Shown here: piece after piece, positions 34,597 to 44,152 of the stretch
How positions within the stretch are numbered: position 1 is the first letter of the stretch
Layout of the letters: each line of letters opens with the position of its first letter
Assembly: GCF_030815585.1 (NCBI RefSeq)
Contig: NZ_JAUSWY010000001.1
Span: 3,224,001 to 3,288,000 of the forward strand
Length of the DNA stretch: 64,000 nt
Direction: 5' to 3'
DNA from: Arthrobacter pascens
Lineage (GTDB): Bacteria; Actinomycetota; Actinomycetes; Actinomycetales; Micrococcaceae
The notes under the pieces: model-generated
The model's input: the letters and a program-made list of their open reading frames with translations, nothing else
Database searches by the model: none
Told to the model about the DNA's origin: nothing
Made by a program: the position numbers and the translations under genes

Positions 34597-37191
34597 TCAG
34601 GGGACGTACTCCTGGGCGAACTCGTGGATACCGTGGCCGACCTCCACTGGCTCCGCCCCGGGCAGTTCGACGATCCCGCGGGCTCCGACGGGTACGACCA
34701 CAGTGGTGCGCAGCGCGCCGTCCTCTAGCGTCCAGTCGATGCGGGCCACTCCGTAAGGCGTCCGGTGGGTGGCTCCGGCGCTGGTCAACGTCCCGCCTGG
34801 CCGGGGGGCGAAGCGGATGCGGCGGTATGCGGTGTCCGCGGCCTCCAAGCCTGCGACCACCCGGTGCATCCAGTCAGCAACCGCGCCCAGAGCATAGTGG
34901 TTGAAGGAGGTCATGTCTCCGGGGTTAACGGTGCCATCGGCCAGCATGGAGTCCCAGCGTTCCCAGATAGTGGTCGCTCCCATGGTGATGGAGTAGAGCC
35001 ATGACGGGTAGCCGGTAGCTTGGACCATGAGATAAGCCTCGGTCAGGTGGCCGTCGCGGGTGAGGGCATCGGTGACGACGGGAGTGCCGGCGAATCCGGT
35101 GGAGATCCGCCCGCCCGCCTCGCGCACGAGCTGAGCCAGGCGGTCAGCGCCGGCCTGCCTTGACTGCATATTGGGATAGAGATCAAAGGCCGAGATCAGG
35201 GCATACGCGGTCTGGGTGTCACTGGTCGCCCGGCCCTCGTCGGTGAGGTAGCGGGTGACGAAAGCGGCCACCACCTTTTCGGCGAGGTCGGTGTATCGGG
35301 CCGCATCGTCATCCTCTCCCAGCAGGGAGGCGACCGCAGCAAGGCGGCGGGCGGAGTAGGCGAAGTATGCAGTGGCCACCAAGCCAGGCTCGGTGGTCGC
35401 CTCAAACGGGCTCTCCGGCGGAGCGGCCGGATCCAGCCAGTCGCCCAGCTGGGTCCAACCCTCGCAGAGCAGAGTCGGTCCAGCCTTGGCTGCGACCTGC
35501 TCGACGTAGGAGCGAGCACTGGGGTATTGGCGGTGTAGTAGCTGGAGGTCCCCCGTGCGCTGGTACAGGACGTCGGGAGTGAGCACCGCGACGTCGTCCC
35601 ACACTGCCACCGGATCAGGTGGCAGTTGAGCCCATCCCCCTAGGGGAATCCAGGGGACGTAGAAGGGCACGGTGCCGATCTTCTGCTGTTGTAAGGCGAG
35701 GTCTCGCAGCCAGGAAGAGAGCATGCCGGTGACATTGTAGAGAAAGGCCGCGGTAGCGGTGAACACTTGAATGTCCCCGGTCCAGCCCAACCGCTCGTCG
35801 CGCTGGGGGCAGTCGGTGGGAATATCCACGAAGTTCGAGCGCAGGGACCACAGGACGTTCTCGTGCAGGCGTTCCAGTTCCGGATCGGAGCAGCGGAACC
35901 AGCCGGTGCGTTCCATGTCGCTGTGGAGTACCCGGGAGACGACGTCACCGGGCTCCAACGCCCCCTGCCAGCCGGAGACCTCAGCGTAGCGGTATCCGTG
36001 GATCGTGAAGCGTGGCTCCCACTCCAGCTCCTTCCCGCCGAGAACTAGGACGTCAGTGGCGGCCGCCTCGCGCAAGGTTCGGGTGTAAATCTCCCCAGCT
36101 TGGAGCACCTCGGCGTGGCGCACAGTGATGACATGTCCGGCCGGGCCGGTGGCGCGCAATCGGAGACGTCCGGAGTGGTTTTGCCCGAAGTCCAACAACC
36201 ACCGTCCCTCTCCCTTGTCCTCCACGCTCACCGGAACCAACTCCTCAATGCAGCGCACTGGGGGGCCCGTTGGCGCCACGAGCACGGAGGCGACCAGCGC
36301 GGTGGTCCGCGCCGGGGTCCAGCCGTCCAGATCCCAACCGGGCCGGGACCACGCGGGGTCGTGGAGGCGGGCGTCAAACGTCTCCCCGTCGTAAAGGCTG
36401 GCGGTGAGGATGGGGCCGAAACCGGCCTGCCAATTCTTGTCACTGCAGATGGTGTGACGGATGCCGTCGGCGGTGACGGCCTCCAGCTGGACCAGAGCCG
36501 AGAGGTCGGTTCCGTAGTAGTCCCAAACCCCGCCCTCGAAACCGATCCGCCCGCGCCACCAGCCGTCGGCCAACCACACCCCGATCGCGTTCTGCCCGGC
36601 TTCAAGGAGGTTGGTAACGTCGAAGGCAGCGTAGCGCAGCCGGTGGGAGTAGCTGGTCCACCCCGGGGTGAACTCCTCGTCACCGACGCGGCGACCGTTG
36701 ATCTCCGCCTCGACCAAGCCGTGGCCGGACAGATACAGGCGGGCACTGACGAGGTCGGGAGGCAGGACAAACTCCGTGCGGACCCTGCCCGGCCGTCGCA
36801 GCGTGCCGGGTTCCTCGTCCCAAGCAGGACCGACAAGGCCGGCTACCCAGTCACCTGGCTCGAGCAGCCCAGCCTCCACCGACGCGGGCTCGCTCCACGG
36901 GCCCCACCCGTCCGGGCCCTGAACCTGGACCCGGACCGTGGCCCGCTCCCGGGAGACCAGTGGACGGGCCGGCCACGGCACCAGCACCTGGGCCTCCCCG
37001 CGCAGGACGTGCAGGCTCGTGTCCGTCTCCATTCCCGGCACCCCGAGGCTCACCTCGACGTGGGCGGCCGTCTGCACGAAGCCCTCCGGCGCCTCGCCGA
37101 GCTGCCAGGAAATCCGCGGCCGGGCTTCCTCGATACCCAAACGGGCGTTTTCATGGTGCTCGAAGCGGACGCGGGTGATGGTGGCGGACAT
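34597..37191 (-). CDS. Alpha-L-rhamnosidase, GH78
   Basis: 864 aa, full length for bacterial GH78. N-terminal Fn3-like Bac_rhamnosid region (RISWQLGEAPEGFVQTAAHV), the beta-sandwich with ARLYLSGHGLVEAEINGRRV and FTPGWTSYSHRLRY, then the (alpha/alpha)6 catalytic domain with VDIPTDCPQRDERLGWTGD (conserved acidic cluster with the general acid Glu), PSWLYSITMGATTIWERWDS and FNHYALGAVADWMHRVVAGL. It releases terminal L-rhamnose from plant or polymer glycosides. No signal peptide is seen, so it is cytoplasmic and acts on imported rhamnosides. AAAGG precedes the ATG. It is second in an operon after the MFS transporter (40-bp gap). Confidence 0.95.
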   Translation of the reverse strand: MSATITRVRFEHHENARLGIEEARPRISWQLGEAPEGFVQTAAHVEVSLGVPGMETDTSLHVLRGEAQVLVPWPARPLVSRERATVRVQVQGPDGWGPWSEPASVEAGLLEPGDWVAGLVGPAWDEEPGTLRRPGRVRTEFVLPPDLVSARLYLSGHGLVEAEINGRRVGDEEFTPGWTSYSHRLRYAAFDVTNLLEAGQNAIGVWLADGWWRGRIGFEGGVWDYYGTDLSALVQLEAVTADGIRHTICSDKNWQAGFGPILTASLYDGETFDARLHDPAWSRPGWDLDGWTPARTTALVASVLVAPTGPPVRCIEELVPVSVEDKGEGRWLLDFGQNHSGRLRLRATGPAGHVITVRHAEVLQAGEIYTRTLREAAATDVLVLGGKELEWEPRFTIHGYRYAEVSGWQGALEPGDVVSRVLHSDMERTGWFRCSDPELERLHENVLWSLRSNFVDIPTDCPQRDERLGWTGDIQVFTATAAFLYNVTGMLSSWLRDLALQQQKIGTVPFYVPWIPLGGWAQLPPDPVAVWDDVAVLTPDVLYQRTGDLQLLHRQYPSARSYVEQVAAKAGPTLLCEGWTQLGDWLDPAAPPESPFEATTEPGLVATAYFAYSARRLAAVASLLGEDDDAARYTDLAEKVVAAFVTRYLTDEGRATSDTQTAYALISAFDLYPNMQSRQAGADRLAQLVREAGGRISTGFAGTPVVTDALTRDGHLTEAYLMVQATGYPSWLYSITMGATTIWERWDSMLADGTVNPGDMTSFNHYALGAVADWMHRVVAGLEAADTAYRRIRFAPRPGGTLTSAGATHRTPYGVARIDWTLEDGALRTTVVVPVGARGIVELPGAEPVEVGHGIHEFAQEYVP

Positions 37192-37231
37192 CAGGGGCCT
37201 TTCGTGCGGAACGGTGGGAGCGGAAGAGACG

Positions 37232-38512
37232 TCAGGCGGCGGAGTCGGTCAACGATGCGGCCGTTCGCTCCCCGACGGGCAGGCCTGTGAAAACCTTGGG
37301 CACGCGCGACACCCAGAAGATGCCGATCAGGGCGGCTACGACGGTGGTGGCGATCAGGAAGTAGAACAGCACCTCCGGGCCGTACTCAATGATCGCCGGT
37401 GTGAACAGTGCCGCCACTGCAGCGACCACTCGGGTAAAGGCGATGGTGATGCCCTGTGCACTGGAGCGGTACTGGGTGGGGAACAGCTCTTGGGACCACA
37501 CCTTATACATCGGCTCCCCGCAGATTATGCCGGCGATGCCGTAGAGCACCCCGTAGGCGACCAAGGTGGGAACGGCCACCCCGAGTACCAACGGGATGGC
37601 CAAGGCCACCACGCACACCACGCTGCAGACGATGAACACCGGCATCCGGTACCGAGTGTCCACCACCCGCATCAGCGCGAAGGTGGCCAAGAAGCTGGCG
37701 GTGAAGGCGATGAAGCCGATGGTGGCGGCCGTGGAAACCGAAGCGCCGGCGACGTTGACGTAAAGATAGGTGCCGAACTGGCCGCCGGTGTTTGCGGCAA
37801 TGTTGGCCAAAGCGTAGAACAGTCCTGTTCCCACCAGCGGGCCTAGATAACGTGCCGAGAACAGTCCCCTGAGCGCGACCCGGTCGACTGTTCCCGCTAC
37901 TACGGCGGCCTGTTCCCTCGCCCAGGCCGGGGATTCCGGCAGGAACGCCCGTAGAATCAGCACCACCACGGCCAGCACAAATAGGTGCCCATAGAGGATC
38001 CGCGCACCGGTCACCCCCATGCCACCGACGAAGATGGCCAGCAGCTGGACTACCAGCACCCCGGCCATCCACAGCACGTGAGAGAAGGCCACCATCTTGC
38101 CTTGCTTGCCCCCCGGGGCGCTCTCGGCAATCATGGCAATCGACACCGGCAGGTCCGCCCCGGCCGCGAAACCTATCAGAATCACCCCTAGGTAGAGGAT
38201 CCCCACCCCGGGGGCCAGCGTCAGCAGCAGCGCACCCAAGGCGAAGAGGACCATCGTTACCGAGAACACCCGGCGCCGCCCGTACTTGTCGCCCAGCCGG
38301 CCTCCAATCAGGGCACCGACGGCGATCATCACCGTAAGTAGCGCCGAGAGCTGGCCGATCTGCCCGGGTGTAATCCCAAAGGGCTCTTGGAATAGGACCA
38401 GGGCGATGCCTGTAGTGACGATAGCTCCAGCGTCCAAATAGGACGCCATGCCAGCAACGCTGGCTATCCACCACGCCTTACGCACGGAGGGTACTGCAGT
38501 TGAAACGTTCAT
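37232..38512 (-). CDS. MFS transporter, sugar-porter type, likely rhamnoside uptake
   Basis: 426-aa, 12-span transporter. MFS motif A is present as GGRLGDKYGRRRVFSVTMVL and the half-point PESPAWAREQAAVV follows the SP-family PESPRW pattern. The MNVSTAVPSV start at 38510-38512 follows AGGGAAGAAAC; the frame is open further upstream. It is first in an operon with the cytoplasmic rhamnosidase, so import of a rhamnose-containing glycoside is likely (inference). A 14-bp LacI-type palindrome lies ~95 bp upstream. Confidence 0.9.
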   Translation of the reverse strand: MNVSTAVPSVRKAWWIASVAGMASYLDAGAIVTTGIALVLFQEPFGITPGQIGQLSALLTVMIAVGALIGGRLGDKYGRRRVFSVTMVLFALGALLLTLAPGVGILYLGVILIGFAAGADLPVSIAMIAESAPGGKQGKMVAFSHVLWMAGVLVVQLLAIFVGGMGVTGARILYGHLFVLAVVVLILRAFLPESPAWAREQAAVVAGTVDRVALRGLFSARYLGPLVGTGLFYALANIAANTGGQFGTYLYVNVAGASVSTAATIGFIAFTASFLATFALMRVVDTRYRMPVFIVCSVVCVVALAIPLVLGVAVPTLVAYGVLYGIAGIICGEPMYKVWSQELFPTQYRSSAQGITIAFTRVVAAVAALFTPAIIEYGPEVLFYFLIATTVVAALIGIFWVSRVPKVFTGLPVGERTAASLTDSAA

Positions 38513-38604
38513 TGTTTCTTCCCTTGGACGAGTCGAAGTCGTATTGGCAGCTCTGCCGGTGACGCCAGTCGCCGTGCTGCATGTCACATTAAGGCTACGG
38601 CATA

Positions 38605-38618
38605 ATGAAACGTTTCAT
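38605..38618. promoter_or_regulatory. LacI-family operator upstream of the rhamnoside operon
   Basis: ATGAAACGTTTCAT is a perfect 14-bp palindrome with the central CG typical of LacI/GalR sites. It lies 93-106 bp upstream of the MFS transporter start on the minus strand. No LacI-type gene is in the window next to it; the regulator may be encoded elsewhere. Confidence 0.7.
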
Positions 38619-38678
38619 CAACCGGATTACGAAAAAATCTAGTCGGACTCGACTTTTGTTGCAAGATTTTTCAAGGTT

Positions 38679-39023
38679 GTGTACTCCGAGGGCATCCACG
38701 TGGGCTACCGGGCCTGGCTCAAGCAGCAGGCAGGAGAAGGCCCCGCGCCCGCTCTTCCGTTCGGCTTCGGGCTGGGCTACACCACTTTCGAGCTGAGTGC
38801 ACCGCACGCACCGCAGTCGGTTCCGGCCGGCAATGACGTTGTGGTGCATGTTCCGGTGCGGAACACGGGCAGCCGTTCAGGCCGCGAAGTGGTCCAGGTG
38901 TACCTGGAACGCGTTGCATCCGCGGTAGAGCGCCCCGTCCGCTGGCTGGCGGGCTACGCCGGAACCCACCTGGCACCCGGCGGCACCGAGAGTGTAGAGG
39001 TGCGCATTCCGGCCTTTGTGTAA
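38679..39023 (+). pseudogene. C-terminal remnant of a GH3 beta-glucosidase
   Basis: The 114 codons begin abruptly with YSEGIHVGYRAWLKQQAGEG, then LPFGFGLGYTTFELS and an Fn3-like domain (VPVRNTGSRSGREVVQVYLE, then RPVRWLAGYAGTHLAPGGTE), ending VEVRIPAFV. These are GH3 C-terminal signatures; the catalytic N-terminal ~600 residues are gone and the Fn3 end is cut short. There is no promoter or ribosome site of its own. The break is at ~38676, directly beside the promoter region of the rhamnoside operon. Confidence 0.85.
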
Positions 39024-39068
39024 CAGTCTTCAATGCGGGGGGGTCTCATCAACGGATCAATCAACGGC

Positions 39069-39512
39069 TCAGGGGCGCTCTAGCAGGACCTTGAGGGTGG
39101 CTAGGGCCTTCTCGTCGTCTCGCTTGAAGATCAGCGTCAGAAGGGGTATGGCGAACCGGGCCAGCCCGGCCACTTGGAAATCCACGTTGCTGATGAGCCG
39201 ACAGGTGTTGGCACCAGTGGGCTCGATCAAATACGAGGCCACTCCGGTCATCTTGCCCGAGGGAATCTCGAAGGCGACGAAGCGGTCAGGCTCGTAGGCG
39301 ATGAAGCGGTTACGGGCGACGACCTTCATCCCTGCGAATCGCCGCGTTAATTCATGCTCCGTGCCAACGCCGATAGGACCCGGCGTGATGCGCCGTATCT
39401 CATCGATGCCGCTTTGCCATCGGGGCGCGTTCGTGTGGTCTGCGACGAAGTCGAAGACCTTTGAAGCCGGAGCCCGCAGCTCGGTGCGCGTTTCCAGTTG
39501 GAGCCTTCTCAT
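39069..39512 (-). CDS. SRPBCC-family protein
   Basis: 147 aa. START-like fold: LETRTELRAPASKVFDFVAD, NAPRWQSGIDEIRRITPGP, GVGTEHELTRRFAGMKVVAR, and a C-terminal amphipathic helix (LIFKRDDEKALATLKVLLER). Probably binds a hydrophobic small molecule; no specific role can be given. The ATG at 39510-39512 starts the family N-terminus; no strong Shine-Dalgarno is seen. It is alone on its strand between the GH3 remnant and a non-coding stretch. Confidence 0.75.
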   Translation of the reverse strand: MRRLQLETRTELRAPASKVFDFVADHTNAPRWQSGIDEIRRITPGPIGVGTEHELTRRFAGMKVVARNRFIAYEPDRFVAFEIPSGKMTGVASYLIEPTGANTCRLISNVDFQVAGLARFAIPLLTLIFKRDDEKALATLKVLLERP

Positions 39513-39854
39513 GAGGCGAGAATGAACCTCATGACGGCCGAAGTCAACGGACCAACCAGGCTCGCCGACACCCAGTAGAGATGTCTCCTATCCCGTCAGG
39601 CGTTAGTAGACACAGAGGTTACGAGACACTCGTTCGGTAGGAGGTCGGTCTGTGAGATGGCCCGCGCGATTACACAAGCGATTGAATAGACGCTCGGCTG
39701 CGTCATCAGGGACTATGCGTCGGGCGGTAGGCCATCGTTCCATCCCCTCTTCGGGAGTTGGCCGTCGCAAACAGGGCGGCCATGGCCCCCCACGAGCGGC
39801 GCGGCAAAGCCCCCGGGTGATGCACCCGGAGGCTTTGCACTTGCCTTGTGAGTG
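39513..39854. other. Intergenic stretch without a gene
   Basis: 342 bp. Apart from the hairpin at 39804-39838, I see no coding frame with family resemblance and no RNA gene. Confidence 0.5.
39804..39838. terminator. Hairpin terminator after the DUF4190-like gene
   Basis: GCAAAGCC/GGCTTTGC and CCGGGTG/CACCCGG form a 15-pair stem with one C-A mismatch and loop ATG. It lies 17 nt past the stop (39855) of the minus-strand membrane protein gene. Confidence 0.75.
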
Positions 39855-40739
39855 TTACTGAACGGCTACGAAAACTTTGTCGGCGAACATGCCCGGCCTG
39901 ACGGCGAGGACACCTTGGCCAGCCGTGGCAGTCGGCACTTCAAAAGCCTCATTGCCTGTTGCTGTGCCGTCCTTGTAGAGCGCACTCGTGGTGTCGATGG
40001 GGTCCGGTTCAGTGACGGACTTGGCAAAAGCGTTCACAGTCCTGCCGTCTGCCGTCACGTATTCGACCGACACGAAGGCAGGCATCTGCCCGTTAGGGTC
40101 ATCGCCGATGTAGGTAGCGGAGTAGTTCACGAGGATGTACTCCGACCCCTCAGCAGGCGGGTCATTGAATTGGTTGGCAGCGACAACAGCATCCGTGGCG
40201 GCGAGGGAGACCGAGTTGACCACAATACGCCAGTCGTCAGACGCAATGACCGAGCCAATCGGGTGTGGGTTCTCGCGGGTTCCGGCTTCGGCGGCCGGAA
40301 CTGCTGCTCCATCAGTGGCACCCGCGTCGCCGGACGGTGCTACGACTTTGGTGTCGCCGCTGCCGAGGGCGTTGTCGATGGACGACCCGACGACGGCAAA
40401 GAACACGACGACCCCGACAATTGTTCCAACGATTGACAGGATCAAGGCAGTGATACCCATCCCTTTGGGTTTGTCCTTTAGGAACAGTGAAACGAGAGCC
40501 AGAACGAATGCGATTGGCAGCAGTATCCAGCCAACGATGAGGGCACCGGGCATGCAGGCGAAGATGAACCCGAGCGCCGCTGTGACGAGCGCGATGAGCC
40601 CGACGACGTTCAACTGCTTCTTCGCCTTCGTCGGCTGGGGCGGGAACGTCTGCGTTGGCGCCCCATAACCCGGCTGCGCGAGAGGTGGTTGCCCAGGCTG
40701 CCCGGGTGCCGTCTGCTGGTAATCCTGTTGATGTGACAT
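39855..40739 (-). CDS. Membrane protein with DUF4190-like spans and extracellular DUF4352-like domain
   Basis: 294 aa. The N-terminus is Pro/Gln/Gly-rich (QQTAPGQPGQPPLAQPGYGA), then three membrane spans (LNVVGLIALVTAALGFIFAC, VGWILLPIAFVLALVSLFL, ITALILSIVGTIVGVVVFFA) and an outside beta-rich domain (SDDWRIVVNSVSLAATDAVV, EYILVNYSATYIGDDPNG, NEAFEVPTATAGQGVLAVRP). This layout is common in actinobacteria as cell-surface proteins of unknown role. The ATG at 40737-40739 follows GGGGGAAC. Single gene with its own terminator. Confidence 0.8.
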   Translation of the reverse strand: MSHQQDYQQTAPGQPGQPPLAQPGYGAPTQTFPPQPTKAKKQLNVVGLIALVTAALGFIFACMPGALIVGWILLPIAFVLALVSLFLKDKPKGMGITALILSIVGTIVGVVVFFAVVGSSIDNALGSGDTKVVAPSGDAGATDGAAVPAAEAGTRENPHPIGSVIASDDWRIVVNSVSLAATDAVVAANQFNDPPAEGSEYILVNYSATYIGDDPNGQMPAFVSVEYVTADGRTVNAFAKSVTEPDPIDTTSALYKDGTATGNEAFEVPTATAGQGVLAVRPGMFADKVFVAVQ

Positions 40740-41264
40740 TTTGTTCCCCCATATTTCTATTAGTGTGTTCAAATTTCGACTTCAGCCAGATTGCAAGCTG
40801 AGTTCGGTAACGTGTTGTGGCTTGTTACTGTTTGAGCCACGAACGGCTTGCAGGCCCATCTTCGAGGGAGGAGGCCTAGCGAGCGACAGGAACTGTTGGC
40901 AGGTGCTCAACTGCTTGAAGGTTACGCGGCACCGCCGGCCTCTCAGGAATCCCTTGAGAGGGACTATTTTCGGTCAAGAGTGATGCCCCCAATTTTTCGT
41001 GCAAGTTGCCTCTTTCGGCCTGCCAGTCGGTCAGGGGGCTAATCCATTAGTTCTGGCATCCGGCCGGATTGCGGACATTCACCAATGTGCCCGGTGTCGC
41101 CACAACCTCGTCGAACACGAGCCTATTTGCTTTGCGGGCCACCGCCGCTGTGCTGGGCGAATCCTCAGTCAACACTCAGGCTTTCTTGCGCTGATCCTGA
41201 GGTTTCGTGGCACTCTTAGGTTTCTTACCAAACATTTGTTCGCTGCAGTCGGATTCACAGGCTA

Positions 41265-41405
41265 TTGGAAAGCGCGACGGAAGGGCCTGACGAAGTTGAA
41301 GTGCTACCTCCGCGATACGAGGCAGTCTTGGCCTACGTGGGCATCCTGTTAGCGGCCGGGTTGTGGGGGATATGCTCGCTGGCAGCTCAACTGTTCGGCT
41401 TCTAA
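41265..41405 (+). CDS. Possible 46-aa membrane peptide
   Basis: From a TTG, the frame reads [20 protein letters not shown] and then a clean hydrophobic helix [20 protein letters not shown], ending QLFGF. The acidic head plus single span looks like a real small protein or the 3' end of one. Shine-Dalgarno is weak (AGG). Confidence 0.3.
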   Translation: MESATEGPDEVEVLPPRYEAVLAYVGILLAAGLWGICSLAAQLFGF

Positions 41406-41590
41406 TGAGTTGGCGGTTCGCCTCCCGCGAGGCACCCAGTGGTGTGTCTCAGTTCCGCGAACAAGGTAGTGGTGCCGTTTCGTTTGTAGTCATGCGTTAT
41501 CGTTTCCGCCCGGCCCTTGGTCATCGGCAGGGACGGCTGGGTGCCGTCCAGAGCCTGGATGGAGACTTCTCGTCCATGCACAGCACGATC
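41406..41590 (-). pseudogene. IS630-family transposase remnant
   Basis: Minus-strand translation gives VLCMDEKS, then after a frameshift [20 protein letters not shown] and [16 protein letters not shown]. This is the strongly conserved catalytic block of IS630 transposases (D-E-K-S-x-I-Q-A-L-D-R-T-Q-P). Only ~60 of ~350 codons remain, with no terminal repeats. Confidence 0.78.
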
Positions 41591-41769
41591 GCCTTCTCCG
41601 GGGGTCACCAGCCCGCGCGTATTAGTCTGACCACGCCATCGCCAACGAAACCCGCGAGCCAGGACAAGTTGTTCGTGGAGTGCTTCGCCGGCTGCGTCGG
41701 CGATCTCGGGGTGAGGGCTTCTGCGATCGGCACCTGTGGACACCTGGTCAGGCGGAACTAGAATGAGCC

Positions 41770-42480
41770 ATGTCCATGACCGGCCGAGCTGTCTCTGTTG
41801 TGGTGCTGCTCGCCGTCGAGGCGGTACTGGCACTGCTGGCTGTACTGGTCCACCAGGGCTTCATGGCCGTGTACGGCGATGTCACCGATACCGCGTTCGA
41901 AGGGCTCGCCTGGGGGTTGACGGCCGGTCCCTCCGGAATGGCGCTCGGTCTGGTCGCTGTGGTTGCCGTGATCGGCCTGGTGCTCTCGCCACGGCTGTGG
42001 ATGCGGCTGACGGCCGGGGCCATCCCGGTTCTCATGCTCCTCGGGATGCTCGCTGTCACCCCTTTGGCACTGGGACAGAAGACCGAGAAGTTCGACTCCG
42101 CTCCGCAATGCGTGATGGAGGGCACGGATGAGCCCATGGCCACCGCAGACCGTGAGTCCCAGCAGGCGTTCGATTCCATCAAACACGTCGGCCTTTACAG
42201 CGGTGGTGGCATCAGTGGCGTCGGCGGCTGTGCCCGCTGGTTTGCGATCTCAGAAGACGTCGATGTGTTGCAGCACTATCGTGCAGCGCTGCCAGAGGCG
42301 GGCTGGGAAGTGGTCGAGGATGACGGGCGCCACCTGCGGGCCGAGCGTGATGGCCTGGCGTTCGAGGTGACGCCCTGCCCTGGAGGCGGTGCCGTCTGGG
42401 CCGGACGCGATACGGATCCCGCATATGGACAAGGAACGGTTATGCAGGCGGGTACTGACATTTGCGCACACCACTTCTGA
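41770..42480 (+). CDS. Membrane protein of unknown function
   Basis: 236 aa. Three hydrophobic helices in the first ~105 residues ([59 protein letters not shown]), then a soluble domain with [20 protein letters not shown] and [20 protein letters not shown]. The [12 protein letters not shown] pattern resembles small outer-domain modules of actinobacterial lipoproteins that compare two time points or ligands, but no function is known. The ATG at 41770 is followed in frame by another at 41776; no strong ribosome site. Confidence 0.65.
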   Translation: MSMTGRAVSVVVLLAVEAVLALLAVLVHQGFMAVYGDVTDTAFEGLAWGLTAGPSGMALGLVAVVAVIGLVLSPRLWMRLTAGAIPVLMLLGMLAVTPLALGQKTEKFDSAPQCVMEGTDEPMATADRESQQAFDSIKHVGLYSGGGISGVGGCARWFAISEDVDVLQHYRAALPEAGWEVVEDDGRHLRAERDGLAFEVTPCPGGGAVWAGRDTDPAYGQGTVMQAGTDICAHHF

Positions 42481-42519
42481 AAACTCCAGGGTGGCGCCAA
42501 GGCCGAAGGGTGAGACCGG

Positions 42520-42789
42520 CTACCGACGCTTCTGTCCGAGACCGAGCAGCGCCATGGCAATGGACAGTGCCAGTCCTGAGGCTATCAGCGGGGTGGTCTC
42601 CCGGTCCGGGTGCCGGAACGACTCCCGCGTGCTCCGCTCCCACGAGATGCCAAAGATGGAGAGGGCGCCCAGCCACCCGACCGCCGGCGTGACCCGCGGC
42701 CGCGGCCTGGCAACCAGCAATGCGATCCCTGCCGCATTGACGGCCAGAGTACGCCATGGGGTTGCCAGCCCACTGCCAATGGTCCACAT
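42520..42789 (-). CDS. Small membrane protein, hypothetical
   Basis: 89 aa with two or three hydrophobic stretches (LAVNAAGIALLVARP, AVGWLGALSIFGISW, IASGLALSIAMALLGLG) separated by charged loops; not recognised. It converges on the previous gene with a 39-bp gap. No Shine-Dalgarno is visible. Confidence 0.45.
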   Translation of the reverse strand: MWTIGSGLATPWRTLAVNAAGIALLVARPRPRVTPAVGWLGALSIFGISWERSTRESFRHPDRETTPLIASGLALSIAMALLGLGQKRR

Positions 42790-43235
42790 ATGGCGTGGGA
42801 CTATCCCCGGCTTTCCCTGCCCAAAGGGAATGTCGTTGGGGATCCAGTCCCGGTCTTTTCGCGCCGAGTTTTTCCTCGGCGCGCCCTAGGCAACCCAGAT
42901 GTCTATGGCGAAATTGCCAGGCGGCCGGCAAAGGGTCGTGTTCCCCGACTTTCGCCCAGACGTGTTGCCTACACTTCGACCGCCACAATGGATCGAGGCA
43001 CAGAGGCTGGCTGCGAGAGCATTGGCACCGGTGTTACGTCCGCGGGTGGGCCTTCCCTCAGCAGAGCCTGATTTTCGCTGTGGTAAAAGTTGAACGCGAT
43101 GCTCCTGTGCTCGGAGCCAGCCAGACAGGGGCTAGCGTTGGTATGCCAACTTGAGCCTCACCGAGCACTGGAAGTGAGATGGGATTGCTTCGCTTTCCCC
43201 TGTGATTGACAGATTTCAAATTCTCGAACCACCAT
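42790..43235. other. Intergenic stretch without a recognised gene
   Basis: 446 bp with no supported gene. It holds the hairpin at 42860-42883 and otherwise only short unconvincing frames. Confidence 0.45.
42860..42883. terminator. Stem-loop in a gene-free stretch
   Basis: CGCGCCGAG (42860-42868) pairs with CTCGGCGCG (42875-42883), loop TTTTTC. It may be an isolated terminator left from a lost gene. Confidence 0.4.
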
Positions 43236-44081
43236 TTACTGTCTGTCCAGGATTGTATTCTGTGGCCGCTCGGGCCCAGAAGCGAACAATGCAGTGTCCC
43301 GTTGGGCGAGAACCGCCGCACCAATCATCGCGAAAAGGATGCTAGAGGGTTCAGGATGGCCCCCAACATCTTCGGCCGCATCAGATAGGAGAGCGTCAGC
43401 CACTCGAGCGGTGTGGACCGTTGAGTGCTCCTCGTTGGCCAACGTATATCGGAAGACGCCCGATTTAGAAGTCCTGTCGATAGTCACAGTGCATTCCCCC
43501 AGGCTAGTTTCCACTTCCATGGCTATTTGTGTGTCGTTCACGAGAAGACGCAAATCCCGCAAACCGACGAAGGAAGTACTGGCAAGATGAGTAGTGGCGT
43601 TCCAGGCCCGCAATAATGCGGATTGCCTGCGGAAGTCGCAATATGCCTTACGTACCTGACTGGCTTCGAGGTCCTCACCTCCGGTCTCGATTTCGGAACC
43701 CGAATAGTGAATGGGTCCGGACTCAGGGTGGCCATGGATGGAGCCATGATGAAAGCCAACGCTGGTTCTTGTCAGCGAGACTGAAAACACCCAGCCTCCT
43801 TCATTATGGATTTCTGCGTGCAAAGCTGTTGCTCGGTAAAGGTATTCATGTTTCATCAGTCCGACGATGCCCGCGTCCTCAAGGATTCCAATGCCCCAGT
43901 CAAAAAATCGTTGCTCCTGTGGGCTGACAAAGGACTCCTCGGAGTCCACAGCAAAGACGGCTGATGTCGAACCGCGCCGGGATGCAGATCTGTAGGCTGA
44001 GGGGACCCATAGGCTTGGAGGAGGCACGCACTGGCCTTCAACTGCAATACCAGTAGGGGGAAGGTTTTGCAGACTGGCCAT
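43236..44081 (-). CDS. Hypothetical protein at the Dpd island flank
   Basis: 281 aa, not recognised. Soluble, with FFDWGIGILEDAGIVGLMKH, EYLYRATALHAEIHNEGGWV, and a C-terminal FAMIGAAVLAQRDTALFASG. Composition is less GC-rich than the chromosome to the left. The ATG at 44079-44081 starts the longest frame without a clear Shine-Dalgarno. It lies 71 bp after the VUT transporter on the same strand and may be island cargo. Confidence 0.5.
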   Translation of the reverse strand: MASLQNLPPTGIAVEGQCVPPPSLWVPSAYRSASRRGSTSAVFAVDSEESFVSPQEQRFFDWGIGILEDAGIVGLMKHEYLYRATALHAEIHNEGGWVFSVSLTRTSVGFHHGSIHGHPESGPIHYSGSEIETGGEDLEASQVRKAYCDFRRQSALLRAWNATTHLASTSFVGLRDLRLLVNDTQIAMEVETSLGECTVTIDRTSKSGVFRYTLANEEHSTVHTARVADALLSDAAEDVGGHPEPSSILFAMIGAAVLAQRDTALFASGPERPQNTILDRQ

Positions 44082-44152
44082 ACGTGGATGCTATTGGAAG
44101 AGACTCCCGCAGCCTAATACTGAGCACCCACTTTGTTTGCCAGTCAGCCCAC

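Larger units (their letters stand above)
40740..41769. other. One-kb stretch with no intact gene
   Basis: Apart from a possible 46-codon reading frame (41265-41405) and an IS630-type remnant (41406-41590), I see no supported gene. GC is lower and frames are short, consistent with decayed mobile sequence. Confidence 0.5.

Noticed and set aside
34510..34904. Plus-strand frames near the rhamnosidase stop
   Set aside because: Antisense to GH78 and the stress gene, without ribosome sites or family similarity.
40740..43235. tRNA gene serving as island attachment site
   Set aside because: Looked for cloverleaf-like arms and CCA-type ends around the island flank and found none.
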